From Syntrophobacterales bacterium (GTDB taxonomy: Bacteria > Desulfobacterota > Desulfobaccia > Desulfobaccales > 0-14-0-80-60-11), in assembly GCA_023229795.1 (NCBI GenBank), contig JALNYP010000014.1, positions 4,487-68,486 of the forward strand: a stretch of DNA of 64,000 nt, written 5' to 3'. Every line of letters starts with the position of its first letter. Within the stretch, counting starts at the first letter, position 1. Of the stretch, positions 52,058-61,261 are shown piece by piece. The translations under genes and the position numbers were made by a program. The notes beneath the pieces are model-generated. The model saw nothing but the letters and a program-made list of their open reading frames with translations, did not search any database and was not told where the DNA came from.

Positions 52058-52369
52058 ATGAAACTCATCGATTTGCAGAAAGTGGATACATTTACCGCTG
52101 ACAAGCCTTATCGGGAACTGTTGTATGATTCCGCCGATCTGCGGGTTCTGGCCTTCAACTTCGAGCCCGGCCAGGAGTTACCGGTCCATTCCCATCCTGC
52201 CGATGCGGATGTCACCCTGATGATCCTGGAAGGCGAAGGCGAGTTTACCGGCGCCCATGAAATGCCGGCCAGGCCCGGACTTATCCAGATCATGCCGGTG
52301 GGCGACCCCCACGGCCTGAAGGCCCGTACCCGCCTGCGGATGCTGGTCTTCATCGCCCCCACCCTGTAA
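52058..52369 (+). CDS. Small cupin-domain protein
   Basis: 103 residues from ATG 52058 (GGGAG 6 nt upstream). Cupin motif 1 is PVHSHPADADVTLMILEGEGEF with the metal-binding His pair, and motif 2 is IMPVGDPHGLKA. A single beta-barrel cytoplasmic protein, possibly an isomerase or a ligand sensor. It follows dtd and precedes the JAMM gene, all on the plus strand. Confidence 0.82.
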   Translation: MKLIDLQKVDTFTADKPYRELLYDSADLRVLAFNFEPGQELPVHSHPADADVTLMILEGEGEFTGAHEMPARPGLIQIMPVGDPHGLKARTRLRMLVFIAPTL

Positions 52370-52458
52370 CTCCGCAGGCCCGGACCTGGCCCCGGCGGCG
52401 TGACCGCAGGCTTTAGATCTGAATTCAGGCTGAGAGCCCCAATCGAGCCCACGGCTTT

Positions 52459-53121
52459 ATGTTACCTATTTATCTAAAAGATCAGGAATTTTCCCCGCCG
52501 GACGACCCCATCTACTACCTCTTGACCCGGGATGGCCTGTTTTTGGTGAAACGCACCTTGTTCTTTGAGGCCGTGGTGCCGGCCGCGGGCATTCCCTGGC
52601 TGGAGCCCCAGGAGCCCCGGGTCAACCTGAGCGCCCCGCCCCTGCCCGCGGCCCTGCTGCTGCAGGCGCTGGCCTGCTTCCGGGCCGTGTATAACCGCTA
52701 CCGGAGCGAAGCCGTGGTCCTGCTGGGCTGGCGGGAGGCCACCCGGACCTATGAGTTGGTCCTGCCCCACCAGACCGTGGGGGGCGGCCACTGCGATTAT
52801 GAGATCAAGGAATTCCCCGCGGGGCTGACCCGCTTAGGCACCATTCACAGCCATGCCGGGGTGGAGGCTTTTCACTCCTTGCGGGACTGGGAGGACGAAC
52901 GATTCGAAGACGGCCTGCACCTGACCATCGGCAACCTGGACACCGAACTCACCCTGTCCTGCTCGGTGGTGGTCCAGGGCTTCCGGGCCCAGATCCCGCC
53001 GGAGCGCCTGTTCTCCCCCTACCCCATCCCCTGGGACCAGGCGCCGCCGGAGTCCGACTGGGCCGCCGAAGTAGAGCGCAAGGTAACGCCGCTACCGCCG
53101 CCGATTGAGTTTGGCCCGTGA
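52459..53121 (+). CDS. JAMM/MPN (JAB1-like) metalloprotease-fold protein
   Basis: 220 residues. GTIHSHAGVEAFHSLRDWED fits the JAMM signature H-x-H-x7-S-x2-D exactly: His130, His132, Ser140, Asp143. A Glu upstream (for example Glu37 in FFEAVVP) could complete the zinc site. JAMM proteins cut isopeptide or peptide bonds next to ubiquitin-like proteins, or remove C-terminal residues from sulfur carriers. No ubiquitin-like, ThiS/MoaD or E1 gene is adjacent; the E1-like gene at 30.8 kb is the closest related component. Function open. Confidence 0.72.
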   Translation: MLPIYLKDQEFSPPDDPIYYLLTRDGLFLVKRTLFFEAVVPAAGIPWLEPQEPRVNLSAPPLPAALLLQALACFRAVYNRYRSEAVVLLGWREATRTYELVLPHQTVGGGHCDYEIKEFPAGLTRLGTIHSHAGVEAFHSLRDWEDERFEDGLHLTIGNLDTELTLSCSVVVQGFRAQIPPERLFSPYPIPWDQAPPESDWAAEVERKVTPLPPPIEFGP

Positions 53122-53479
53122 AGGAAGTGAGCAGTTAAGAGCCGACGTCTCTGCAAGTAACCCTCTACCACTCAAAATCTTTTAACCCCCTGCGTTCACA
53201 AAATCGCCTTTTTTTGAAAGTTGATATATACTTTCCAACACCGACTGGAACGTAGGCTGTCTGCCCATCGGAGGCGCGTTTGGTAGGCCGGGCTGAAATT
53301 GAGGCGGGGGTTTTTGAACCATTGGCGGCCGCGCCGAAGAAGATCAGCATGGCCATTAGTTTCGCTTTTCTTCCCACCCTCCTGCGCTGGGCCCGCTTTA
53401 TAGGTATGCTTCGGTCCCCAGCGGCAGTCTTCGAATTACCCCTTCTTCCCTTCATCCGCCTGTCTTTTGGAGTCTGGAA
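53122..53479. other. Intergenic region without a supported gene
   Basis: A 96-codon basic frame on the minus strand (53165-53455) has no ribosome site or family. A palindrome GAAAGT...ACTTTC around 53215-53234 (GTTGATATATAC core) might be an operator for the following sensor operon. Confidence 0.4.
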
Positions 53480-54520
53480 ATGAGACCCGTAACCCGATGG
53501 ACCTTCCTGACCGCAGGGTTGGTGGCGCTGGGAGGACTGGTATTCTGGTTTTGGGCCGCTCCGGGCCGGTCTCTACCCCATTATGCCGGACCGGCCGAGA
53601 AAATTGCCATCAGCACCTCGGCAGATGCAAAATCCGCCTTACTTTTTATTGCACAGGACAAGGGCTATTTCTCCGAAAACGGCCTGGAGGTGACGCTGAA
53701 AACTTTTCCGTCCGGGAGAATGGGCTGTGAACAGCTCAAGGCGGGAAAAATCGATCTTGCCAATGCGGCTGATTTTGTTTTAGTGAGCGAAGTTTTTGAC
53801 GGAACCACCTCTCTGAGGTGTATAGGGTCCATTGCCGCGGCAGATGATCACCAGGTAATCGCCAGGAAAGATCGGGGGATTCTGAGGCCCGGCGATCTGC
53901 GCGGGAAAAGAATCGGCGCCACTCACGGAACTTCGGCGGAATTCTTTTTAGGAAGATTCCTGGCTTTCAATAACCTGGGGCTCAGGGATGTGGCATTTGT
54001 CGATGTAAACGCCTCTGATCTGGAGGAAGCCCTGGCAACCGGCAGGGTAGATGCGGTCGTGGTCTGGGAGCAGTGGGCCTATGCAATTAAAAAGCGTCTG
54101 GGTGACCGAGTCGCCGCCTGGCCGGGGCAGAGCGGGCAGAAATACTATTGGCTGCTGATGAGCACGGACTCCTGGGCGAAAGCCCGGCGGGGGGTCTTGG
54201 AACGGCTGTTCAAAGCCCTGGATCAGGCAGAAATATTCCTGAAGAGCCACAAAGAAGAAAGCATCGAGATTGTCGCCCGACGGATTAATCTCGATCCTGT
54301 CAGCATTAAAGACAGCTTGAGCAGGAGCACGCTTGGTTTATCTTTGGATCAAGCGCTGTTCATCATGATGGAAGACGAAGCCCGCTGGATGATTAAAAAT
54401 AAACTGGCCGGGCAAGCCAGGGTGCCCAATTATCTGAATTACATGGATGCGGAGGCGCTTTTGCGAGTCAACCCCAAAGCCGTGGGCCTCATAGCTCCCC
54501 GCCGGGCGGCCCCGCAATGA
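53480..54520 (+). CDS. NMT1/SsuA-like periplasmic substrate-binding protein, copy 1
   Basis: 346 residues. An N-terminal membrane anchor or signal (TFLTAGLVALGGLVFWFWAA) precedes a type II periplasmic-binding fold: KIAISTSADAKSALLFIAQ, GYFSENGLEVTLKTF, GRMGCEQLKAGKIDLANAAD, KRIGATHGTSAEFFLGRF and DAVVVWEQWAY. Such proteins bind aromatic sulfonates, thiamine precursors or nitrate-like ligands. Its ATGA overlaps the next paralogue. No ABC permease or ATPase is present; the third gene is a histidine kinase. Confidence 0.88.
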   Translation: MRPVTRWTFLTAGLVALGGLVFWFWAAPGRSLPHYAGPAEKIAISTSADAKSALLFIAQDKGYFSENGLEVTLKTFPSGRMGCEQLKAGKIDLANAADFVLVSEVFDGTTSLRCIGSIAAADDHQVIARKDRGILRPGDLRGKRIGATHGTSAEFFLGRFLAFNNLGLRDVAFVDVNASDLEEALATGRVDAVVVWEQWAYAIKKRLGDRVAAWPGQSGQKYYWLLMSTDSWAKARRGVLERLFKALDQAEIFLKSHKEESIEIVARRINLDPVSIKDSLSRSTLGLSLDQALFIMMEDEARWMIKNKLAGQARVPNYLNYMDAEALLRVNPKAVGLIAPRRAAPQ

Positions 54521-55533
54521 TCCCTCCAAAGAGGCGAATCGCCATCCTGGTCCCATGGTTCCTTCTTATCCTCTGGTCCGGAACCTGTGGGCCAACCGGA
54601 TGCTCGCCCCACGGCGGGCCGCCGGAAAAAATCACCATCGGTACCAACCTCAATGCGATGATCGGCCTAATATTCATTACCAAAACGCAGGGCTATGATA
54701 AAGACCACAACCTGGAAATCATCCTCAAAGGTTATCAAACCGGCCTTGAATCGGTAAGAGAACTCAAGGCAGGGCGGCTCGATCTGGCCAGTTGCGCGGA
54801 ATTTGCCCTGGTCGAAGAAATTTTTGCCGGCGGCGCTGACCTCCGTTGTCTGGCCACTATTAGCTCTGGAGAAGTCGACGAGTTAATCGCTCGCCGCGAT
54901 CAAGGCGTCAATCGTCCGGGAGATTTAAAGGGCAAAGCCATCGGAGTGCCCCGAAAAACCTCGGCGGAGTTTTTCCTGGGAAGGTTTCTGACGTTTAACC
55001 ATATTTCTCTTGGAGAAGTGAGGGTTGTGGACGTCAATCCATTTGACCTGGCGGACACTCTGGCCGCCGGCAAAGTAGACGCGGTCCTGATCTGGGAGCC
55101 GATTACCCATGATATAAAAAAGAAGTTGGGAAATAACACGGTCGCCTGGCCGGCCCAGGAGGGACAACAAGTTTATCGGCTGTTGCTTTCCCGGGAAGAA
55201 GTCGTCAAAACAAAGGCCGCGGCCCTGGAAAAGCTGATGCGGGCCTTGGCTCAGGCCGCCGAATTTGCCAGGGAACAACCTGCTGCAGCCAGGGCGATTG
55301 TGTCCCAATGGCTTAAGGTTCCCGTCACTGACTTGCAAGCCCCCAAAAAATATGACTTATTTCTGGAGCAAGTCCTGCTGCTGGCCATGGAGGACCAGGC
55401 CCGCTGGATGATCGAAAATAAACTGACCGACCAAACCAGGGTGCCCAATTATCTGGAATACATCGATGCAGAGGTACTCTTGAAGGTGACGCCACAAGCG
55501 GTCAGAATTATCATCCCCAAAAACAAGATGTAA
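54517..55533 (+). CDS. NMT1/SsuA-like periplasmic substrate-binding protein, copy 2
   Basis: 338 residues, paralogue of the preceding gene along its whole length (KTSAEFFLGRFLTFN against GTSAEFFLGRFLAFN; RVPNYLEYIDAEVLLKV against RVPNYLNYMDAEALLRV). The signal ends near GTCGPTGCS, which could be a lipobox. The start overlaps the previous stop (ATGA). The two copies probably bind related ligands; divergence is substantial, so the duplication is not recent. Confidence 0.88.
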   Translation: MIPPKRRIAILVPWFLLILWSGTCGPTGCSPHGGPPEKITIGTNLNAMIGLIFITKTQGYDKDHNLEIILKGYQTGLESVRELKAGRLDLASCAEFALVEEIFAGGADLRCLATISSGEVDELIARRDQGVNRPGDLKGKAIGVPRKTSAEFFLGRFLTFNHISLGEVRVVDVNPFDLADTLAAGKVDAVLIWEPITHDIKKKLGNNTVAWPAQEGQQVYRLLLSREEVVKTKAAALEKLMRALAQAAEFAREQPAAARAIVSQWLKVPVTDLQAPKKYDLFLEQVLLLAMEDQARWMIENKLTDQTRVPNYLEYIDAEVLLKVTPQAVRIIIPKNKM

Positions 55534-55565
55534 ATAATTCGGCCCGCTCTTAGGAACCCAGCCCC

Positions 55566-57851
55566 ATGAGAATCAGAACCACGGTGAAATTAGCCACTTT
55601 TCTCATCATAAGCGTCATACTCATTTATAGCGCTTTCACCGTGGTCATTAACCGAACCGTGGAGAGCAAATACCAGGATTTGAGCACCGCATCCGGTATC
55701 AGGATTATTTTTGAGCAGTTGCGCTCTCTGACCACCGATTATGTGCTCTACCGGACGGAACGGGCCCATCAACAATGGTGGACGGTTCAGGGCGACCTCT
55801 TGCGGAGGTTGAATACCCCGGAGTACCAGGCGTTCCAGAGAAAATATCAGATTGAAAACCTAGACGACCGCTTAGAGCTGATGGGCGAGGCCTTCACCAA
55901 GCTGACGGCAGCCATCGGGAAAACCGGCTTGAGCGCACCGGAAGCCGAAGCCAACCAAGAATTCCAGAACAGGTTAATCACCCAGATCATGGTGATCTCC
56001 CGGGAACTGGGCACCAGTTTCGATAAATTATCTGACCATATCAACAGGGAGGTGCTGTCGCTGCAGCAACGGAGTACCTGGCTAGATGTCATCGCCTTGC
56101 TTATTTTGGTCTTATTTATCCTGACGAATTCCATCTTCCTGTCCAGGTCGGTGGTGCAGCCGGTTTTGCAACTGCACGAAGGCGCCGAGATCATTGGCCG
56201 CGGCAACCTGGATTACCGGGTGGAAACCGCCGGCCCGGGGGAAATCCGGGAACTATCCCAGGCCTTTAATGAGATGGCCGCCAACCTGACGAAGGTCACG
56301 GTATCCCGGGACGAACTGGCCAGGGAAATGCAGGAACGCCAACAGGCCCAGGAGGCCTTGCGGGAGAGCGAAGAGCGGTTCCGGGCCTTCATGGATAACA
56401 GCCCCACCATTGCCTGGGCCAAAGACGAGGCCAGCCGATATGTATACCTGAGCAAGACTTACGAAAACCGTTTCGGGGTTCGGTTGGCTGACTGGCGAGG
56501 CAAAACGGATTTCGAGCTTTGGCCGCAGGAGATTGCAGAGAAGTTCCGGAAGAATGACCAGGCAGTTCTGGCAGGCGGCCAAGCCATCAATGCCATAGAG
56601 GAGACCATAAATCCCGACGGTAGTCACTGTTATTGGTGGAATTTTAAGTTCCCCTTCTTTGACGCCGCCGGGGTGAGATATGTTGGGGGCATTGGCGTGG
56701 ATATCACCGAGCGCCAGCAGGCCCAGGCGGAAATAGAACGGCTGGCCTCCTTCCCCCGATTGAATCCCAACCCGGTTTTGGAAGTCGATTTTGACGGGAG
56801 CATAACCTATTCCAACCCGGCAACCCTGGAAGTTTTAAAGCAAATAGGCCTCCAGGAAGACGTAAGCGTCTTTTTGCCCGGAGATATGGCCGCGATTTTA
56901 AAAGAGGCGGGTGAAACCGGCAAAAGCCATTTCTATCGTGAGCTGGCGATCGGAAAGGCAATCTTTGCTTTATTCATTTTCTTCCCATCGGATTTAAATG
57001 TGGCTCGTATTTACTCCATAGACATCACCCAGCGCAAGAGAGCCGAAGAGTTCCTGCGCCGGGGCCACGAGGAACTGGAACAGCGGGTCAAGGACCGGAC
57101 CGAGGAACTGCGGCAAACCGTGGACCAACTGCAACAAGAAGTGATCGAGCGCCAGCAGGCGGAGAAGACCGTACGGGAATCCGAAGAACGACTGCGTTAT
57201 CTGGCCTCCCAGATCCTGACCGCTCAGGAACAGGAGCGTAAACGGATATCGATGGAACTTCACGAAGGCTTGGGGCAATGGTTGACGGCCCTAAAAATGC
57301 AGTTGCGGCTTATTCAAAATCATTTACCCAAAAAGCCGGCCTCATTAAAGGAGGATTTCGATCAGGCCCGGCACCAGTTAAAGGATATGGTTGAAGAGGT
57401 CCGGCGGATTTCCCGAGACTTGAGCCCGGCGCTCCTGGAGAACCTGGGATTAACTGCGGCCTTGAAGCGTCTCTTGGACGAGTTTAGCAAGTATCACGAA
57501 GTAACGATACAAGTAGATATAGACGACATCCAGAACCTGTTCTCGCCCCAGACCGAGATCAATCTCTTTAGAATCTTCCAAGAGTGCCTCAATAATATTG
57601 CCAAGCATGCCCGGGCTACTCAGGTTTCAGTTACTATTAAAAGGCAGGATGGCAGAGTAGATTTAATTATCAAAGACAACGGCGTCGGGTTCGATCTTAA
57701 ACAAGTGAAGCATAACGAAATAGTTGATAAAGGCATGGGTCTGGCGGCCATGGAGGAACGGCTACGGATGATCGGAGCAAAGCTCAATATCTTAAGTCAA
57801 AAAGATAAGGGGACTGAAATTAGCTTCTCCATCCCAATCGATGCTAACTAA
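55566..57851 (+). CDS. Membrane sensor histidine kinase (HAMP, two PAS, HisKA_3)
   Basis: 761 residues. TM1 about 8-28, periplasmic helical sensor about 30-175, TM2 about 177-197, HAMP about 198-250, PAS about 265-385 and 390-495, a coiled coil (EELEQRVKDRTEELRQ), then HisKA_3 with QEQERKRISMELHEGLGQ and HATPase with FQECLNNIAKHARA, DNGVGFD and GMGLAAMEERL. This is the NarX/DegS branch, which normally signals to a LuxR-type (NarL/FixJ) regulator; none is adjacent. It follows two binding-protein genes by 32 nt, so it probably reads their ligand state. Confidence 0.93.
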   Translation: MRIRTTVKLATFLIISVILIYSAFTVVINRTVESKYQDLSTASGIRIIFEQLRSLTTDYVLYRTERAHQQWWTVQGDLLRRLNTPEYQAFQRKYQIENLDDRLELMGEAFTKLTAAIGKTGLSAPEAEANQEFQNRLITQIMVISRELGTSFDKLSDHINREVLSLQQRSTWLDVIALLILVLFILTNSIFLSRSVVQPVLQLHEGAEIIGRGNLDYRVETAGPGEIRELSQAFNEMAANLTKVTVSRDELAREMQERQQAQEALRESEERFRAFMDNSPTIAWAKDEASRYVYLSKTYENRFGVRLADWRGKTDFELWPQEIAEKFRKNDQAVLAGGQAINAIEETINPDGSHCYWWNFKFPFFDAAGVRYVGGIGVDITERQQAQAEIERLASFPRLNPNPVLEVDFDGSITYSNPATLEVLKQIGLQEDVSVFLPGDMAAILKEAGETGKSHFYRELAIGKAIFALFIFFPSDLNVARIYSIDITQRKRAEEFLRRGHEELEQRVKDRTEELRQTVDQLQQEVIERQQAEKTVRESEERLRYLASQILTAQEQERKRISMELHEGLGQWLTALKMQLRLIQNHLPKKPASLKEDFDQARHQLKDMVEEVRRISRDLSPALLENLGLTAALKRLLDEFSKYHEVTIQVDIDDIQNLFSPQTEINLFRIFQECLNNIAKHARATQVSVTIKRQDGRVDLIIKDNGVGFDLKQVKHNEIVDKGMGLAAMEERLRMIGAKLNILSQKDKGTEISFSIPIDAN

Positions 57852-57897
57852 CCGCGATATTTACGGTTGGAATTACCCGCAGGTTGGAAACGAGGTT

Positions 57898-57960
57898 TTA
57901 AGTCCCCCTGGTCTAAGGGGGGTGATTCTTTCCCTATCTAAACTCCCCTTGCTAAAAATG
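57898..57960. repeat. Degenerate CCCCCT/AGGGGGG repeat
   Basis: AGTCCCCCTGGTCTAAGGGGGG followed by a partial CTCCCCTTG unit. It resembles 3800-3884 and lies between convergent genes. Confidence 0.5.
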
Positions 57961-57992
57961 ATGACCACGGAAAACAGGTTTTGAAATAACTT

Positions 57993-59987
57993 CTAGGCCA
58001 GCGACACTTTGATCTGGTCCTCCCGGGGGACCACGCGGTCCAGGCGCACCAGGACGGTATCACCCGGGGACAGCCTCAGGCTGGCCGGAGGGGACATAAA
58101 GAGCTCGAGCAGGATATCGGGGAAGATGAGGCGGTAGCGGTAGGGCAGGCTCTCGAGCACCAGGGCCTCCAGCCTCTGGCCGACCCGCCCCGCCAGGTGT
58201 TTCAGGAGCCAGTAGCGCAGCCGCCGGGTTTTGAGTTGCCCGGCCCGGCGCATGGCCGGCTCGATGGTGGCCAGGATCCTCGCCAATTCTTCGGGGGCGT
58301 AGGGCGGGGCCTGCTCGCTCACCGCGGCCAGGAGTTGGCGGTGGATCACCAGGTCCAGGTAGCGGCGGATGGGAGAGGTGGCAAAGGTGTAGCAGGGCAG
58401 ACCCAGGCCCCAGTGGGGCGAAGGCGAGAGGTCCATCACCACCCGGCTCAGGCGGCGGCGATCCTGCCAGAGTTCCAGGAGGGTCTTGTCGGGGAAGGGT
58501 TTAATGGGCTCCCGGGGTTCGGGTTGAGAGCGGTAGATGGCGGGGACCTTTTGATCCACCAGGAAGCGGGAGGCCAGGGAATTGGCCAGCACCATGGCTT
58601 CGGCCACCAGTTGGCGGCTGGCGGTCTCCTGGTCTTCGACGGTCACCTGGATATCGGCCTGAGCCGTGAAGGTGACCCAGACCTCCGGCAGCTTGAGCTC
58701 ATAGCCGCCCTCGGCCAGCCGCCGTTCCTTAAGGCGTTGGCTCAGGTGGGCCAGGGTAATCAGCTCCCGGTCCTGCGCCAGGAGGGCGTCCACCTCATGG
58801 TAGGTCAGGCGGCGGTTGATTTTGATGCGGCTGGGGACGATCTCCCAATCTTTGACCTCGGCGTCGGCGGTCAGGGTCACCAAAAAACTTAACCCCAGGC
58901 GTTCCCGGTGGGCCAGCAGGCTCACGGTGTCTTCGGAGATGTCCTCCGGCAGCATGGGCAGCCGCCGTTCGGGCAGGTAGATGGAGGTGCCTCGTTCCTG
59001 AGACTCCAGGTCCAGGGGGGTATGGGGCTGTACGTGGGCCGAAACATCGGCGATGTGAATCCCCAGACGCCAGCCTTCCGGCACTTCTTCCAGGCTCAGG
59101 GCGTCGTCGAAATCCCGGGTGCGCTCGCCGTCGATGGTCATCAGGTCCAGGTGGGTCAGATCCCGCCGCCGGGCCGCATAGGGGTCGGGGGGCGCATCCT
59201 GGGTGAGGCGGCGGGCCAGGCCCAGGGCCTCGGGAGAGAACTCCAGGGGGATCTCCAGCCGGTGGAGGTCCAGGTCTTCATCTTCCTGGAAAACACCCAG
59301 CCGCACCAAGAGGCGAAACGGGGCCTCCCCGGGGAGGAGCTTCGCCGCGTCCAGATAGGCCTTTCCCTGGGCGTAATCGGGGGCGTCGGCGCCTTTGACC
59401 GCCATCTGGCGCAAGACCGCCACGACCCCGTCCTGCCAGGGCCCGGCCTCGGCGTGCCGCCCTTCCCAGACCGCCTGCAGCCAGGCGGCGATGTCCTCCA
59501 ATTCCCGGCGGCGGGCCAACTCCCGGCAATGTTGTTCCTGGAGCTGTTCCACCACCTCCGGGGCATTGGGAATGACCAGGCCGTCTTTCTGCTTGAAGAG
59601 AAAACGGTCCTCCCTCAAAGCGCGGCCGGTAGCGGCCACCCGGTCCGGGGAGGTCTGGCCGAACCACAAATCCGCCATCTCGGCCACGGTGACGGTCTGG
59701 TCCTCTGCGGCCAGCAGTTCCCACAGGTCTTCCAGGTTGATGGAATCCTTGAGAGCTTCGCGCTCTTTGGCGATGTCCTCCAGGCGGGTCACCATCTCCC
59801 GGCGCGACAAAGACGCCACGGGCAGACGCGGCCCCACGTGCAGAATCCGCTTGCCCGCCACGGTCATCTCCCGGTTGGTCTGGGCCAGCACGTGCAGGCG
59901 CTCCCCTTTCAATTCCAGGATGAGGCCGCAGATAATCCGTTTCTCTTCGAAAAATTCGACAATGTCGCCGGGTTCCATGGTGGCCAA
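57993..59987 (-). CDS. RNB-domain exoribonuclease (RNase II/R family)
   Basis: 664 residues. An N-terminal region (1-270) differs from E. coli RNase R. The RNB domain (about 275-600) has LMTIDGERTRDFDDALSL with the catalytic Asp cluster, GIHIADVSAHVQPHTPLD, ERRLPMLPEDIS and FATSPIRRYLDLVIHRQLL. A short C-terminal OB/S1-like part ends in PREDQIKVSLA. It degrades RNA 3' to 5'. Single gene; the start MATMEPGD may use either Met. Confidence 0.9.
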   Translation of the reverse strand: MATMEPGDIVEFFEEKRIICGLILELKGERLHVLAQTNREMTVAGKRILHVGPRLPVASLSRREMVTRLEDIAKEREALKDSINLEDLWELLAAEDQTVTVAEMADLWFGQTSPDRVAATGRALREDRFLFKQKDGLVIPNAPEVVEQLQEQHCRELARRRELEDIAAWLQAVWEGRHAEAGPWQDGVVAVLRQMAVKGADAPDYAQGKAYLDAAKLLPGEAPFRLLVRLGVFQEDEDLDLHRLEIPLEFSPEALGLARRLTQDAPPDPYAARRRDLTHLDLMTIDGERTRDFDDALSLEEVPEGWRLGIHIADVSAHVQPHTPLDLESQERGTSIYLPERRLPMLPEDISEDTVSLLAHRERLGLSFLVTLTADAEVKDWEIVPSRIKINRRLTYHEVDALLAQDRELITLAHLSQRLKERRLAEGGYELKLPEVWVTFTAQADIQVTVEDQETASRQLVAEAMVLANSLASRFLVDQKVPAIYRSQPEPREPIKPFPDKTLLELWQDRRRLSRVVMDLSPSPHWGLGLPCYTFATSPIRRYLDLVIHRQLLAAVSEQAPPYAPEELARILATIEPAMRRAGQLKTRRLRYWLLKHLAGRVGQRLEALVLESLPYRYRLIFPDILLELFMSPPASLRLSPGDTVLVRLDRVVPREDQIKVSLA

Positions 59988-60052
59988 AACGTAACAAAAT
60001 CCCCGGAAAAGTCAAGGAAGGGAGAGGGAGGGTAATGGTCCTAATTTGCCTC

Positions 60053-60250
60053 TCACATAAGCTCTGAGATTGACCATAGGTGATCGGTGCCCCCTGCGGC
60101 CATTGCCAGCCTAATGCGAAGCGAATTATGAACCCGCAAAAATTATAATGGGCGAAGCGTAGGGCCACGGCTGTCTTTAGATTGTCCAATTCCTTGCTAA
60201 AGGCGCTGGACCGAGTGAAGCGGCGCATTTGCATAAGCGTCGCTATTATG
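60053..60250 (-). pseudogene. Frameshifted C-terminal remnant of an IS1-type transposase
   Basis: In one minus-strand frame the sequence reads MQMRRFTRSSAFSKELDNL and TAVALRFAHYNFC. After a one-base shift it continues RVHNSLRIRLAMAAGGTDHL and WSISELM, ending at a TGA (60055-60053). This is the C-terminus of the IS1-type transposase (MRRFTRLTNAFSK ... HYNFCRIH ... TPAMAAGVTDHLWSIEEL). The N-terminal part and inverted repeats were not found. It lies just beyond the terminator of the AT-rich operon. Confidence 0.8.
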
Positions 60251-60332
60251 CCGTTCTCCATATCCCGCCCATAGATTCGCCAGAAAAGGCTGTTAGGGCG
60301 GCGATTGTTCACGATAATAAGGCGTGGAAGTT

Positions 60333-60361
60333 AAAATAAAAAGGTGGCCCGACGGCCACCT
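60333..60361 (-). terminator. Intrinsic terminator of the AT-rich three-gene operon
   Basis: On the minus strand AGGTGGCC pairs with GGCCACCT around a 4-nt loop and is followed by TTTTATTTT. It lies 26 nt after the last gene's stop. Confidence 0.85.
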
Positions 60362-60386
60362 GAAATAGCAAATTTAGATTATCCAT

Positions 60387-60773
60387 TTACTTTTCTTTTT
60401 CTTTTTTCTGCAAAAGTGCACGTACTCCTATTTCAATATGTGCATATACAAATCCTTTCGAATAAATCAGGCTTGCTTCATGTTTTGCAGACCCATGCAC
60501 AATCTTTGGGCTACTTAATGGCTTTAACGAAAAACCATCTATTGTTTCTCCTAATAGACATGCATCCTGGTCTAAAATAGATGTGGGTCTAAATCTATGT
60601 TCTTTTGGTTCTAACTCTTCGCTAATAATAGCTAGTGAACTGATTGCCAATTTAAAAGGAAAAATTGATTGGGTCATTTTACTATCTACACGAGGTCTGA
60701 ATGAAGTAAATTTTCTACATTGCAAGGACACCTTTTGTCCTTCTATTGAGTTGCAAATATCTGTATAAATCAT
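60387..60773 (-). CDS. AT-rich operon gene 3, unknown function
   Basis: 128 residues. It starts MIYTDICNSIEGQKVSLQ and ends in a lysine-rich tail. No membrane segment. Segments FPFKLAISSLAIISEELEP and GFVYAHIEIGVRALLQ suggest an alpha/beta protein. Its ATG overlaps the stop of the upstream gene (ATGA). Not recognised. Composition is clearly unlike the GC-rich neighbours. Confidence 0.65.
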   Translation of the reverse strand: MIYTDICNSIEGQKVSLQCRKFTSFRPRVDSKMTQSIFPFKLAISSLAIISEELEPKEHRFRPTSILDQDACLLGETIDGFSLKPLSSPKIVHGSAKHEASLIYSKGFVYAHIEIGVRALLQKKEKEK

Positions 60774-61261
60774 TGAAGTTCCTCAAAAACATTACTATTC
60801 CTTATTGTCTGTATGGCTTCAGTTACATTATCGTTATCGCACTGAAAAATATCCGACAGTTCAGACGTAGAATAGTCAATTTTAGTTAATTCTAGTAAGG
60901 CATTGATTTTCGATGCCAATAATTTATGATCAATAACTTTCGGAGTATACGTAAATTGTTCTGCTATTTTATCAAATTCTTCTTCGGACACTTGCTCTAA
61001 TAAAAAGGCATTATAAAACCCATTATAATCCAGAGTCCTTTTTTGTGATAATATTACTTCAACTAACGTATCTTTGACAAATTTAAAATATTTAAAAATA
61101 TTATCAAAATGTTTTTTGAATTCAATAGTACCAGTAATATTTACTTCGGCATCTTCAAGAGTGGGTCCGTACACTCTTACCAAAAGATCATATTTGGGAG
61201 ATGTAGCATCATCGGTTTCTAATAAATAATTTACTGAACCAGCGTTCCGATAATTATTCAT
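60770..61261 (-). CDS. AT-rich operon gene 2, unknown function
   Basis: 163 residues. An N-terminal beta-rich region (YLLETDDATSPKYDLLVRVY, then GPTLEDAEVNITGTIEF) is followed by a helical C-terminal half with many acidic residues. No motif recognised. It overlaps both its neighbours by 4 nt (ATGA at each junction), so the three proteins are probably made in fixed ratio. Confidence 0.65.
   Translation of the reverse strand: MNNYRNAGSVNYLLETDDATSPKYDLLVRVYGPTLEDAEVNITGTIEFKKHFDNIFKYFKFVKDTLVEVILSQKRTLDYNGFYNAFLLEQVSEEEFDKIAEQFTYTPKVIDHKLLASKINALLELTKIDYSTSELSDIFQCDNDNVTEAIQTIRNSNVFEELQ

Noticed and set aside
53165..53455. 96-codon basic minus-strand frame before the binding-protein operon
   Set aside because: No ribosome site, no recognisable domain, composition like a random frame.
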